From contig NZ_CP060696.1 of the NCBI RefSeq assembly GCF_014467055.1, positions 2,108,001 to 2,172,000 on the forward strand: a DNA stretch of 64,000 nt. The letters are read 5' to 3'. Shown in pieces: positions 42,272-51,673 of the stretch. Origin of the DNA: Caproicibacterium amylolyticum (lineage in GTDB: Bacteria > Bacillota > Clostridia > Oscillospirales > Acutalibacteraceae). The position numbers were made by a program, and so were the translations under genes. The notes beneath the pieces are model-generated. The model saw nothing but the letters and a program-made list of their open reading frames with translations. It was not told where the DNA came from and did not search any database. Numbering within the stretch: position 1 is the stretch's first letter; each line of letters opens with the position of its first letter.

Positions 42272-43918
42272 ATGCATTTCACAGAACAAACTATCGGTGC
42301 GTTTATGGATGAGAAGTGCAGGGAGTATCGAAATAAAGAAGCTTTGGTGTTCCCGGATGGCCAGGAAAGGTATTCTTTTGAGGCATTTCAAAAACTCTAT
42401 GAGGATATTGCAAAGGGATTGCTGTATTTGGGAGTCAAAAATGGTGATCATATTGCACTGCTGTCCCTGAACTCTCCCTTGTGGATTGCACTGCAAATTG
42501 CAGCGGCAAAAATCGGCGCTGTTTTGGTCTGCATCAATACAGGTTACATAAAAGAAGAATTAGAGTACGTACTGCGCCATTCCGAGGCAACAACCCTGCT
42601 CATGATGGAATCTTTTAAGAAAAATTCTTTTTTTAACTCCCTTTCTGAAATTTGCCCTGAACTTTCAACGGCTCAACCCGGGACCCTTTGCAGTGCCAGC
42701 CTGCCGAATCTTAAAAATGTGGTGATGTTGGACAACTGCGTGAAAAACGGTACGTTTTCCATAAATGACGTACTTGGCATGGCTGCGCAGGTAACAGATG
42801 CTACGCTTCAAAAAGCTTCCGATAGGGTGCATTGCAAAGATATTACGAATATCTATTACACTTCTGGAACAACCGGTAAGCCCAAAGCAGTCATGCTTAA
42901 CCACTTTGTTATTCTGAACAACGCGCTGCAGTCCGGCAGGCAGCTGGGGTACACCGGAAAGGACCGCCTGCTGCTCTGCCTGCCGTTGTTCCATGTTATT
43001 GGGTATGTGCTGAGTGCGTTTTCCTGCTTGCTTGTGGGGGCGACGGTTGTGATTGCCCCAAGGTTTGAAACCGAAAAAATGCTTGCCTACATTGCGCAGG
43101 AAAAGTGCACGGTGCTTAACGGCGTGCCAACCATGTTTAAGTTAATGCTGGACTGCAAAAATTTCGATCAGTATGATTTAACCAGTATATCCAATGGGTT
43201 TATTGCCGGTTCCTGCTGCAGTCCGGAACTAATTGCACGAATCAATCGTACCTTTGGAATGCATCTTTTAAACGTATATGGCCAAACGGAAGCGATTGCC
43301 ATTTGTCAGACAAAGGCAACAGATGATGACAGCGTACGTGCAACGACCGTTGGACAACCGATTCCGGGAATTGTTGCCCACATTGTAGACCCACAGTCCG
43401 GTGAAGAACTGTTTGATGAGCAGGAAGGCGAACTTTGTATGGACACAGTTTACCTGATGGACGGTTACTATAAAAATGAAGAAGCAACACGCAAAACGAT
43501 TGATGAGCGGAGATGGCTGCACACTGGTGACCTTGCATCGATTGATCCAAACGGTTATGTGTGCATCAAGGGCCGTATTAAGGACATTATTATTCGCGGT
43601 GGGGAAAATATTGCCCCTGCGGAGATTGAGGCAGTTATCAAAGAGTTAGACTCGGTAGAAGAGGCCGCAGTTATTGGGATACCCGATGAAGTGATGGGAG
43701 AAGAAATTTGTGCATTTGTTATTTTGAAGCAGGACAAATCGCTTTCATCAGATGTAATTCGGTCACATGTGCAGGCACGGCTGGCAAAGTTTAAGGTACC
43801 TAAGCACATTGTGTATGCGCAGGAATTTCCGGTCACTTCCAGTGGAAAAGTCCAAAAATATCTTTTGCGGAAGCAATTTTTAAAACAAGCGGAGCTCTTA
43901 CAGGAAACTGCAGTTTAA
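42272..43918 (+). CDS. Class I adenylate-forming acyl-CoA ligase
   Basis: A 548-residue AMP-dependent ligase that activates a carboxylic acid as acyl-AMP and then usually as a CoA thioester. Motifs in order are YYTSGTTGKPKAVML (phosphate loop), LLNVYGQTEA, WLHTGDLASIDPNGYVCIKGRIKDIIIRGGENI and the C-terminal lysine loop TSSGKVQKYLLR. It resembles medium- to long-chain fatty acid CoA ligases. It follows the KAS III-like gene by 41 bp and is followed by a terminator, so the transcript is likely riboswitch-STAS-KAS-ligase. An ACP-loading role is also possible. Confidence 0.88.
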   Translation: MHFTEQTIGAFMDEKCREYRNKEALVFPDGQERYSFEAFQKLYEDIAKGLLYLGVKNGDHIALLSLNSPLWIALQIAAAKIGAVLVCINTGYIKEELEYVLRHSEATTLLMMESFKKNSFFNSLSEICPELSTAQPGTLCSASLPNLKNVVMLDNCVKNGTFSINDVLGMAAQVTDATLQKASDRVHCKDITNIYYTSGTTGKPKAVMLNHFVILNNALQSGRQLGYTGKDRLLLCLPLFHVIGYVLSAFSCLLVGATVVIAPRFETEKMLAYIAQEKCTVLNGVPTMFKLMLDCKNFDQYDLTSISNGFIAGSCCSPELIARINRTFGMHLLNVYGQTEAIAICQTKATDDDSVRATTVGQPIPGIVAHIVDPQSGEELFDEQEGELCMDTVYLMDGYYKNEEATRKTIDERRWLHTGDLASIDPNGYVCIKGRIKDIIIRGGENIAPAEIEAVIKELDSVEEAAVIGIPDEVMGEEICAFVILKQDKSLSSDVIRSHVQARLAKFKVPKHIVYAQEFPVTSSGKVQKYLLRKQFLKQAELLQETAV

Positions 43919-43936
43919 AGAAATCCAAAAATTCCA

Positions 43937-43988
43937 AAAGGCACCTAAAGCACTGCGACAAAAACCGCGGCTTAGGCGCCTTTTTCTT
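43937..43988 (+). terminator. Terminator of the acyl cluster
   Basis: AAAAGGCACCTAAAGC pairs with GCTTAGGCGCCTTTTT; T-rich tail. It lies about 20 bp beyond the ligase stop. Confidence 0.75.
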
Positions 43989-44160
43989 GTAGTAAGAAAA
44001 CTCCCCGGTGATGCCAGACTGAGGTGCCCCCAAAATCAGGCAATATTTCAAAGTGAAAATTGTTCAAGCAGCTGAAATGGCTTATTCCTGTGCAAAGTGG
44101 ATCGGATCAGAGATAACGGGCGGAAATAAAGGGCTCTATCGCAAAGTATCACGATATCAC

Positions 44161-44280
44161 TCAGCCTGCCGCCGCTTTTCAAGCAGTGTAAGGCTCATCT
44201 TTGTTTGAATACGTTCATTATTATAAAAATCGATATACTCATCAATGAGTTGCCGTGCTTCGAAAAGTGTAAGAGATTTT
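44161..44280 (-). pseudogene. Remnant of an IS3-family transposase (C-terminal end of OrfB)
   Basis: On the minus strand about 39 codons read KSLTLFEARQLIDEYIDFYN, then NERIQTKMSLTLLEKRRQAE and stop. This is the typical end of an IS3-family integrase-core transposase. Upstream sequence is unrelated, so only the tail survives. The surrounding 43989-44438 holds nothing else that I can name. Confidence 0.75.
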
Positions 44281-44438
44281 TAGCCAAAGCAGTGAGTTTT
44301 AGCCGCAAAATTGCACAATCGCAGCAGGCGTACAAGCATCTGCAAATAACTATTCAGCATGCGGAGCAGGAGCAGGAACGGCCTTTTGCATATAAAGTAG
44401 CCTGTACTTTGAAGTTAAGAAATGTGAATAACTAAAAA

Positions 44439-44482
44439 AAGAGTGCGCAAAATCAGTTTAAAATGGATTTGCACACTCTTAT
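44439..44482 (-). terminator. Terminator of the FtsX-type ABC operon
   Basis: AAGAGTGCGCAAA pairs with TTTGCACACTCTT with one mismatch. It is located 40 bp after the permease stop. Confidence 0.7.
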
Positions 44483-44522
44483 ATTAGATTTAGCTCATTC
44501 CAATTTACTTTCAGTAATCTAT

Positions 44523-47108
44523 TTAATATTGCGCCGATAAAGAAGCTAAGATACTGTTTTTCAATATCTTATGTACAGTTGCAGCACTGGATACAGCCGT
44601 TACACACAAAATTACGGCAATACACAAGAGCGTAAGCGGCAATACTGCACTCAGCCAAATATTCAGTAAAGGAACATACCAATAATGCTGTATGAGCAGC
44701 ATACATGGAACCGTTGCTGCACAAAATCCAAACGCACATCCAACGCCAATACTTTTTAAACTATCTTTTATCAAATTTCTTTGCAGTCGGCCAGGCTCCG
44801 TGCCCACTGCACACAACAGCGCATAGGTATGCAAATTAGATTTTAGCTTAATCCGATTCAGCGCGGTAACAGCGGCCAGCGTAATCGCCACAAGCGCGAT
44901 TGTGAGCGCATATATCGGCCATTTTTCTTGGTTTGCTTTCTGTTTCCATCCTGCAATGCTTTCTTCTCTGTCTGTGATTCCCATTCCTTTGGAAGAAGCC
45001 GCAATTCTATGAATCAAAGCAGCTGCTCTTGCGCTGGATGCGGCATCGTTCGGATGCGCACGGTTTGCGCAGACTTGAAAGTAGCGAAGTTGTGAGTCAG
45101 CGGAAATTACAGCTTCAGCAGACATCACAATGCACGGGCTGTTTTTTGTCCCATAACGGAAGGCACTAGGACTTCCAAACACGTTCTGCGGCAAAATAAA
45201 GGAATCTTGTACTGTGACCGCAAAATCTTTATGGCTGCCTTTTCCGTTCAGCTTTTCTGTTGTGGAGCCCTCCGGAATAATTGGAACAGAAACGGTAAAA
45301 GTATCCCCTTTTTGAAAATCTGTTCCCAAGGAAAAAACATTTTTTCCTTGTACAAACGTATCCAACTCGGCTTCTGTAAAGGTTTGATGATTCGCTTGCA
45401 AAAGTTTTTTCATAGTATCACGGTCTACCGCAACAATGGATGGGTTTGTAATTAAAACATCTTGCTCTGTATACCCAAAATTCAGCTTTGTTTGTTTATC
45501 CTCTTTTGTGTATGCAGGATTATTATCCTGATTATTATCCTTTTCAAATGTATGCTGTTTCATTAATTTGTCCAAAAGCGGCGTGGAATGACCCTTTTGT
45601 ATACGTATGAATGCAGGCATAACTGTATTGTCAATATAGGCACACTGTACATCTAAGTCAGGGCTCTTGCGCAATTCTGTAAGCTTTTGTGCTGACATTC
45701 CCAAATCTCTTGGAAAGTTGGCACCCATAAGTTGTGGGAAACACGCTCCCTGTTCCACATACACCTGATAATCCATTGTCCCCATTCCCTGAACCGCGCC
45801 ATAAAAATGCGTAGCTGCAGCTGTTTCACCGGAGAAAGTGCCGAACTCCAAAATTAGAACACAGCCCAAACAGAGAACGGTTAGTGCTGTCATTCGGCCG
45901 TACGAGGATTTTCGGTATAACTTTGTCCACAGTTGTGAAAAAGTTTGTGCAGCAGAAGCTCTTTTCTGTTTCCTTTTTTTGCTTCGTTTTTTACATTTTT
46001 GCAGGCCATGTGCCTGTAATAAGAAGATAAGGACACTGACTGTTAACATCAGTCCCAGCGGCACCAGCGGCATCCACCAAGAAACAGAAAACAGCAGTGT
46101 GGTTCCCCATCCTTTGGCGATAGCCAGAATAAGTGCAAGAATTCCGAAGGATAGCGGAAGGCTGAACACCCAAGCAATAACCGTCAACAAGCCAGCCTGC
46201 ATTAAAAACTGGGTGCGCAGTTCTTTTCCCGTCAGTCCGACTTTCTGCAGCGTCTTTGTAAATTTTTCGCGGCTCTGCAGTGTTACGTGCGCCAACACCC
46301 ACGTGCCGAAAACCGTAAGGAGCAGAAAAAAACCGCCAATAAATAACGTTACATTCGCGGTAGAGCGGTCAAGCTGCTGTGTGTAGTCTTTTGCACGAAA
46401 ACTTTCCATATTATATAAGAAAATATCTCCATATTCAGTTCTTTCTAATTCCTCTCTATAAAAGACATGCGTAGCAATCGTGTTTTCTGAAACAGAGCCG
46501 GTTAAAACGGATGGCAATTCCGGGTCTGTTGTGGGAGCATTCGGTCTTTGCACTAAATTATCTTGTACAATTTTTCTCCAATGGTCAGCATAATCATACA
46601 GAATTCCCGTGAGTGTATATGTTTCTGTTTGCACCGACTGCTTGTTTTTTAATTTTAATGTAACTTTCTCTCCAACCTTTGCATTTAGGTTTAGTCGGTA
46701 GTAAGCATCTTTGTCAAGGGCAATTTCATGCGCATCTGTTGGAAAACGGCCTTCCTGCACACGCACCGCACGCAGTTTTCGCGCATTTTCATCCATGTAA
46801 CCAATGTAAACCGCATCTGCTGCATCACTGGTTTGAACTTGCGCCTGAACAGAAACAATGCCATTTCCCTCTGCTTCCAATTTTGCACGGTCACTGTTCA
46901 CCTTATCCATATTCGCAAAAATTGTTTGTCCGCCAAAGGAGCCGTATTCATTATAAGCTGCCTGTTCATTGGTCGCGTGAAAGCACTGCGTTAAGAATAG
47001 CATGGTAAGGACTGCAGAAGCAAATAATGTAAGAACCAGTACGGCACCAAGCTGCTGACGAAAGTGCCGTTTCATGTACCTCTTTGTTAGAAACAGATTG
47101 CCGTTCAT
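44523..47108 (-). CDS. ABC transporter permease, FtsX/MacB-like
   Basis: An 861-residue membrane protein. One helix is near the N-terminus (QQLGAVLVLTLFASAVLTMLF), then a large extracytoplasmic region, a three-helix FtsX block at about 260-365, a second large outside region, and a final three-helix block at about 725-860. This duplicated form is typical of peptide- or lipid-handling exporters and antimicrobial resistance systems. It overlaps its ATPase gene by ATGA. No dedicated two-component system is intact beside it, although a decayed response regulator lies upstream at 47920-48080. Confidence 0.85.
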   Translation of the reverse strand: MNGNLFLTKRYMKRHFRQQLGAVLVLTLFASAVLTMLFLTQCFHATNEQAAYNEYGSFGGQTIFANMDKVNSDRAKLEAEGNGIVSVQAQVQTSDAADAVYIGYMDENARKLRAVRVQEGRFPTDAHEIALDKDAYYRLNLNAKVGEKVTLKLKNKQSVQTETYTLTGILYDYADHWRKIVQDNLVQRPNAPTTDPELPSVLTGSVSENTIATHVFYREELERTEYGDIFLYNMESFRAKDYTQQLDRSTANVTLFIGGFFLLLTVFGTWVLAHVTLQSREKFTKTLQKVGLTGKELRTQFLMQAGLLTVIAWVFSLPLSFGILALILAIAKGWGTTLLFSVSWWMPLVPLGLMLTVSVLIFLLQAHGLQKCKKRSKKRKQKRASAAQTFSQLWTKLYRKSSYGRMTALTVLCLGCVLILEFGTFSGETAAATHFYGAVQGMGTMDYQVYVEQGACFPQLMGANFPRDLGMSAQKLTELRKSPDLDVQCAYIDNTVMPAFIRIQKGHSTPLLDKLMKQHTFEKDNNQDNNPAYTKEDKQTKLNFGYTEQDVLITNPSIVAVDRDTMKKLLQANHQTFTEAELDTFVQGKNVFSLGTDFQKGDTFTVSVPIIPEGSTTEKLNGKGSHKDFAVTVQDSFILPQNVFGSPSAFRYGTKNSPCIVMSAEAVISADSQLRYFQVCANRAHPNDAASSARAAALIHRIAASSKGMGITDREESIAGWKQKANQEKWPIYALTIALVAITLAAVTALNRIKLKSNLHTYALLCAVGTEPGRLQRNLIKDSLKSIGVGCAFGFCAATVPCMLLIQHYWYVPLLNIWLSAVLPLTLLCIAVILCVTAVSSAATVHKILKNSILASLSAQY

Positions 47109-47776
47109 GAAAGGTCACCGCCCACCTGACCGTCCTTTATTGTAAGAACACGCGGGAAGCGCTGCGCAATTTTTGCATCATGTGTCACCACCAAAAGCGT
47201 AATACTCCATTTTTCGGATAATGCAAATAAATAGTCCATGACCTCCTGACTGTTTTTACTGTCCAAGTTTCCAGTAGGCTCATCACAAAACAGTACATCC
47301 GGATGATGAATGAGTGCTCGCGCAATCGCGGCGCGCTGCTGCTGTCCACCGGATAGTTCATCCGGGTAATGTGCAATTCTATCTTGCAAGCCAAGTGCTT
47401 CTGCAATCTCTGAAAAAAAGGGAGCTTCTTTTTTCTGTCCATCTAATAAAAGCGGCACCAGAATGTTTTCTTCGGCAGTCAGTTCCGGAATCAAGTTGTA
47501 CGCCTGAAAAACAAAGCCAATGTGCCGCCTGCGAAACCGCGCGAGGTCATCTGCTTTCATATGGTATAAATCATCTTCACCGTACCGCACCGTTCCACCG
47601 GTCGGTGTGTCCAAACCACCCAGTAGGTTCAGCAATGTGCTTTTCCCCGAGCCGCTTGCACCAATGATTGCTGCTTTTTCTCCCGGCTGAAATGTTAGGG
47701 ATGTTGGAAGCAGTGCATGAACCACCGTTTCTCCTTCCCCATAGTCCCGGTAAATTTCTTCGGTTAATATTTTCAT
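47105..47776 (-). CDS. ABC transporter ATPase, MacB/LolD-like
   Basis: A 223-residue ATPase. Walker A is GASGSGKSTLLNLLGG, the Q-loop region is GFVFQAYNLIPELTAEEN, the signature is LSGGQQQRAAIARAL, Walker B is VLFCDEPTGNLD, and the switch histidine is in VVTHD. The HIGFVFQAYNL type belongs with FtsX permeases. The start is the ATG at 47776, with GGAGG upstream. Confidence 0.93.
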   Translation of the reverse strand: MKILTEEIYRDYGEGETVVHALLPTSLTFQPGEKAAIIGASGSGKSTLLNLLGGLDTPTGGTVRYGEDDLYHMKADDLARFRRRHIGFVFQAYNLIPELTAEENILVPLLLDGQKKEAPFFSEIAEALGLQDRIAHYPDELSGGQQQRAAIARALIHHPDVLFCDEPTGNLDSKNSQEVMDYLFALSEKWSITLLVVTHDAKIAQRFPRVLTIKDGQVGGDLS

Positions 47777-47919
47777 AGCTGCCTCCAATAGATCCCTATA
47801 AATTTTCCTCTTTTTATACTTTATTATATTGCGGGAATCTTACAAAAAGCTGACTGATTTATTACAAATACCTTACGAAAACAAAAAATTGAAACAAGGT
47901 TCTGTTGTTTTACCCCTAC

Positions 47920-48080
47920 GGCACTTGTATGCCGTCCATCAAAACAATGTTGTAAATCATCTGCTTGCAAGCAGTTGCTCGCCGCTGACAAAAATATCCA
48001 GCGTGCGGCATTTGACCAGGGACAGCCTGTTGAACATGAAAATGACCTGTACTTTAAGGTGTGAAAACGATCAATTTTCA
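47920..48080 (-). pseudogene. Decayed LytTR-type response regulator, copy 1
   Basis: On the minus strand broken frames read DIFVSGEQLLAS, then IYNIVLMDGIQVP after a frameshift. This is the region around the phospho-acceptor aspartate of a LytTR-class response regulator. The flanks have lost coding sense. A second, independently decayed copy lies at 52345-52480. Confidence 0.5.
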
Positions 48081-48089
48081 TAGTAACAA

Positions 48090-48132
48090 AAATGAGATTG
48101 CAGCAAAGTTTTCATTTGCCACAATCTCACTC
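48090..48132 (-). terminator. Terminator of the peptide/ABC operon
   Basis: GAGATTGCAGCAAA pairs with TTTGCCACAATCTC with small mismatches. It lies directly after the ATPase stop at 48139. Confidence 0.65.
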
Positions 48133-48138
48133 ATTTTC

Positions 48139-48795
48139 TTACGCTTCATTGCCTTTGGTCACTTCGGTTAAAACACCTGCGTCCATTTCGTGGACGGTGT
48201 CGCACAAAACCGCAATGTCCTCGGCACTGTGGCTGGCAATCAGGATGGTTTTGCCCTCCTCCTTTAAGTTCAGCAGCAAGTTTCGAATGTCCTCCACGCC
48301 GTGATTGTCCAAACCATTCATTGGTTCATCCAGAATTAAAATATCCGGGTCTTCCATGATTGCCTGCGCGATACCCAGCCGCTGGCGCATACCAAGGCTG
48401 TACTTACTTACGTGCTTCTTACTTTCCGGGTCAAGTCCAACGCGCTGCATAACCGCTTTAATTTTCGCAGCATCCGCCTTTTTTTGAATATCCGCCAGAA
48501 ACTTCAAATTTTTAAAGCCGGAATAGCCCGGCAAAAAACCCGGTGCTTCAATGATAACACCCAAATTCTGCGGAATATCCACGTCTTTGCCAACTTGCAT
48601 CCCATCCACAAAAATACTGCCTGCGGTTGGCTGCATAAAGCCGCAGATGCACTTCATCAGCACCGTCTTTCCGGAACCGTTGCGGCCGATTAAGCCGTGT
48701 ATCTTACCTGCTTCAAAGTCAACTGTAATATCTTTTAGAACTTTTACTTCTTTAAATTGCTTATTTACATGGTCGATTTGAATGATTGGCTTCAT
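48139..48795 (-). CDS. ABC transporter ATPase, CcmA/bacitracin type
   Basis: A 218-residue ATPase paired with ABC-2 permeases. Walker A is IGRNGSGKTVLMK, the signature KYSLGMRQRLGIAQAI, Walker B ILILDEPMNGLD, the switch histidine in IASHSAED. The LGMRQRLGIA signature is typical of exporters for bacitracin, lantibiotic immunity and similar peptides. It is last in an operon with two permeases, a lipoprotein and a secreted small protein. The start is the ATG at 48795 with GAGGTGA; the GTG three codons upstream lies in the ribosome site. Confidence 0.92.
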   Translation of the reverse strand: MKPIIQIDHVNKQFKEVKVLKDITVDFEAGKIHGLIGRNGSGKTVLMKCICGFMQPTAGSIFVDGMQVGKDVDIPQNLGVIIEAPGFLPGYSGFKNLKFLADIQKKADAAKIKAVMQRVGLDPESKKHVSKYSLGMRQRLGIAQAIMEDPDILILDEPMNGLDNHGVEDIRNLLLNLKEEGKTILIASHSAEDIAVLCDTVHEMDAGVLTEVTKGNEA

Positions 48796-48805
48796 AATTT
48801 TCACC

Positions 48806-49690
48806 TCATATCTCCGGAAGCACTTCTATTTCTTTGTGTTTCATTGCTCGATTGGAAAGAAAGAAAAAAACACAAATTCCAATTAAAAGGAAAGCCACTT
48901 CATAATTAAGTGACAGATGGATTCTATCATCTGATGACAAACGTGATAATGTTACCCATGAAGCTGGTGAAAAATAAAAAATATACTTGCTTTCAGCACT
49001 ATTCTGAATAGAAACAAATTGATTTGCAAAATAGCTTAAAAAAACTAGGACAGTAGCCGCAACAACTCCTACTGTACGAGAATAATACAAGTTCAATGTT
49101 AACATCAGCATTCCTTCAAAAGAGCAAACTAGCCAAAGCAACAAAATTGTTAAAGCAGTAGCTTGTAACGGCTGGAATTCTTCCATGATTTGAACTGATA
49201 CTGCTGGACCCATCATTAAATATTGAGAAATAAATTGCTTGGATGTTGGAACAGCCATCATCTGAATAATTTTTCCCCAGTTAAATGAAAATCCAACATA
49301 CGGAATACAAACAATAACGCTAAATAAATACACAATAATTGAAAATACAAAAGCAGTTGCTATTACATACAAACATTTTCCTATAATCCAATTTATACGT
49401 CCAGCACGAATAATCGTGTAAGGTGACTGTGAATCAATAAAAGGCGCATCGCAGCATAAAAAGATATATATTAACAAGAAAACAGTAACAGTTGATGTTC
49501 GATTCATCACAAACGGAAACATCCAAGGTGTTAACGAATAATTTTGATCTTCGCACAAATTTCTCGTACCGGTCATTAAATAAAATGTAAACAATAATAA
49601 AAGCAAAAATGTACTTATATAACGCGCATTATTTATCCATTTCACGAATCCCTCTGTTGCTACATGAAGTACTTTCAAAACTTTATTCAT
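48806..49690 (-). CDS. ABC-2-type permease, subunit 2
   Basis: A 294-residue membrane protein with about six helices (for example YISTFLLLLLFTFYL near residue 27 and TVFLLIYIFLCC near 72). No named family was recognised, but size, topology and the adjacent ATPase identify it as an ABC-2-like permease. It overlaps the previous gene by 8 bp and lies 10 bp before the ATPase. The start is the ATG at 49690; an in-frame TTG two codons earlier is less likely. Confidence 0.65.
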   Translation of the reverse strand: MNKVLKVLHVATEGFVKWINNARYISTFLLLLLFTFYLMTGTRNLCEDQNYSLTPWMFPFVMNRTSTVTVFLLIYIFLCCDAPFIDSQSPYTIIRAGRINWIIGKCLYVIATAFVFSIIVYLFSVIVCIPYVGFSFNWGKIIQMMAVPTSKQFISQYLMMGPAVSVQIMEEFQPLQATALTILLLWLVCSFEGMLMLTLNLYYSRTVGVVAATVLVFLSYFANQFVSIQNSAESKYIFYFSPASWVTLSRLSSDDRIHLSLNYEVAFLLIGICVFFFLSNRAMKHKEIEVLPEI

Positions 49691-50471
49691 TTTCAAACCG
49701 CTTTCTTACGCCAATATAATAGAAATAACCTAATATGGTACATGACAGTAAAGCTAAAAAAAGTGCCAATCCAATTGCATATACAGCATTCCCAGAGCAA
49801 AATTGATTTTCATAAATCTCTGATAAACTTAGCCAACCGGGTAAATTTAATGCGTAAAAAAAGAAATCATAGGCCATATAGGCACATACCGGAACAGCCA
49901 AAGTTGCATATGTATTTATGAAAACAGTGGATAAAGTTAATGACAGAACTGCAAAGCCCGTCCCTTCTAAAGCAAAGCGCAAACAGTTGAGTAGAATCCA
50001 GAGAAAGTAGTTCCCATTTACAGCCAAAGCATTTAAAGAACCGCTTGGAGCATCCCCAAATCCACTGTCTGCTGTAAATGACGAAAATCCATGCGAGAAA
50101 GGGATTTGGGATAATATCATAATTAATTTAGCAATAAAAAGTGCAGCCACAGCGGATATAGCACAAACAATTACTTTAGATGCCGCATAAGCAAAAACAT
50201 TTGATCGAATAACAACATTTCGGATATTTCTATTCTTCCAATCATTACAAAACGAAAGTCCATATACCGCTGTACTGAAAACCAACATCACACAAAGAAA
50301 GAATTTATCACCCGCAATCATCATACGGTATGTTAATGTTTCTGTTCCATAAAAAGGATAATTCGATAAATTGAAATAGAAAAGCAACACAATTCCAGCA
50401 ATTAGAAGCCAAAAACGCAATCCAAAAGCTCGCTTAAAATCCATCAAAAGTAATCTATGAAAATTTTTCAT
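49683..50471 (-). CDS. ABC-2-type permease, subunit 1
   Basis: A 262-residue membrane protein with about six helices, beginning KNFHRLLLMDFKRAFGLRFWLL, a pattern common in ABC-2 permeases (short cytoplasmic helix, then first membrane span). It pairs with the next permease as a heterodimer. The ATG at 50471 has AGGTGA six bases upstream, inside the end region of the lipoprotein gene, so I prefer it to the TTG at 50489. Confidence 0.65.
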   Translation of the reverse strand: MKNFHRLLLMDFKRAFGLRFWLLIAGIVLLFYFNLSNYPFYGTETLTYRMMIAGDKFFLCVMLVFSTAVYGLSFCNDWKNRNIRNVVIRSNVFAYAASKVIVCAISAVAALFIAKLIMILSQIPFSHGFSSFTADSGFGDAPSGSLNALAVNGNYFLWILLNCLRFALEGTGFAVLSLTLSTVFINTYATLAVPVCAYMAYDFFFYALNLPGWLSLSEIYENQFCSGNAVYAIGLALFLALLSCTILGYFYYIGVRKRFENE

Positions 50472-50485
50472 TTTCTTCACCTGAA

Positions 50486-51574
50486 TCAAGAAATCAATTT
50501 TTCCGTTTCTGCTTCTACAAAAGCATAGGAAATATTTTTACTTTTCTGTTCTATTATTTTTGTTGCCCATACCGGCTTCCAAATGAAGCTGTTGCTATTA
50601 TCATTAAGTTTATCCACCGCGTAGCATAATGAAATATTTGAAATTTCTATAGGATCATCAAAGGAGAAAGATGATTTATACATTTTTATCACTTTTTCAA
50701 GTGCTGTTCTTGGACTACACACTTTTACAGTTTTTATAGGATTAGCTTCTGCTTGATATATGCCTTGTATGTATATGCTTACAATTCCTCCTTTTCCGTA
50801 TAGTATTTTAATCACTGGAGAATCGGGAGAATCATGTCGCAAACAATATTTTGATATTTCCATTTGATTGTAAATTTGATGAAAATAAAGAGCATAGCAT
50901 TCATCGCTTTTGGACCACTTCCCCTTTTTTTTCGGGGCGGCCTCTGGCTTTGCCGCTGTTTTTTGCGGATCTTGCTCCTGCTGCTGTAAAGTTTCAGCAT
51001 CCAAAACAATAGCTTTATCGAATTGAACGTTGATGCCAAGCATTGCCAAAATATTTTGACACACTTTAATTGCCTGCTCTTTTGGAATTGTTGTTAATTG
51101 TTCTTTGTGAAAGGCACTCGTATTGCTGCCTTCTCCCATAGAGTTAGAATCAAAATAAGAATAAGAAATACTCTCAGACAAGGGAGTGTTAACAGACAAT
51201 GTTCCATACTTGCTTGCGAAAACATTGGTTTTATCGCTCGTCCTGATTTCTAAACCATTATCAACATTTTGGATATTAACAATCGTTTTATTAGGCAGCA
51301 AAGTCTTTTTTAATAGCTGTTCATCACAAAAATTCACTTCCTTTATGGGTTGGCACAGAACTGCATTGTAATTCATATTTTTGAGCGGAGTATACTGCGT
51401 ACTAACGCTTAACCCGTTAGAAAATTTTTCTTTAACTGTAAAAGATTGAGTCGGCGCGGAACCTATTACTGCTGATGAGTTGTCATCATCGGTTGGTTTA
51501 CAAGCTGTTAAATTGATTATCAAAACTAATAGGGAACCCAATAAAAGAACTTGTTTCGGATTGACTTTTCCCAT
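50486..51574 (-). CDS. Lipoprotein of the peptide/ABC operon
   Basis: A 362-residue exported lipoprotein: signal sequence QVLLLGSLLVLIINLTAC with the lipobox cysteine at about residue 25, followed by an Asp/Ser-rich tether. No domain is recognised; the body is mixed alpha/beta with a lysine/proline-rich insert near 205-222 (AAKPEAAPKKKGKW). Position between a secreted small protein and an ABC exporter suggests a surface receptor, chaperone or immunity role. Its ribosome site GGGAGG is part of an attenuator-like element (51578-51624). The end overlaps the permease leader region. Confidence 0.65.
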   Translation of the reverse strand: MGKVNPKQVLLLGSLLVLIINLTACKPTDDDNSSAVIGSAPTQSFTVKEKFSNGLSVSTQYTPLKNMNYNAVLCQPIKEVNFCDEQLLKKTLLPNKTIVNIQNVDNGLEIRTSDKTNVFASKYGTLSVNTPLSESISYSYFDSNSMGEGSNTSAFHKEQLTTIPKEQAIKVCQNILAMLGINVQFDKAIVLDAETLQQQEQDPQKTAAKPEAAPKKKGKWSKSDECYALYFHQIYNQMEISKYCLRHDSPDSPVIKILYGKGGIVSIYIQGIYQAEANPIKTVKVCSPRTALEKVIKMYKSSFSFDDPIEISNISLCYAVDKLNDNSNSFIWKPVWATKIIEQKSKNISYAFVEAETEKLIS

Positions 51575-51577
51575 AAT

Positions 51578-51624
51578 GCCCTCCCAAAAATTAGGGAGGG
51601 CAAAATTTATATTTTGCCCTCCCT
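51578..51624 (-). promoter_or_regulatory. Attenuator-like pair of competing hairpins
   Basis: Between the secreted-protein gene and the lipoprotein gene three arms compete. On the minus strand AGGGAGGGCAAAAT and ATTTTGCCCTCCCT form a terminator-like hairpin (51624-51593) followed by AATTTTT. The second arm can instead pair with GGGAGGGC (51585-51578), which is the lipoprotein ribosome site. Either fold would limit lipoprotein and ABC expression relative to the secreted protein. Confidence 0.65.
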
Positions 51625-51673
51625 CTCAAAGTTTTACCACAAGTCAGGGACACCAATTCCCGGCAATTGTATA

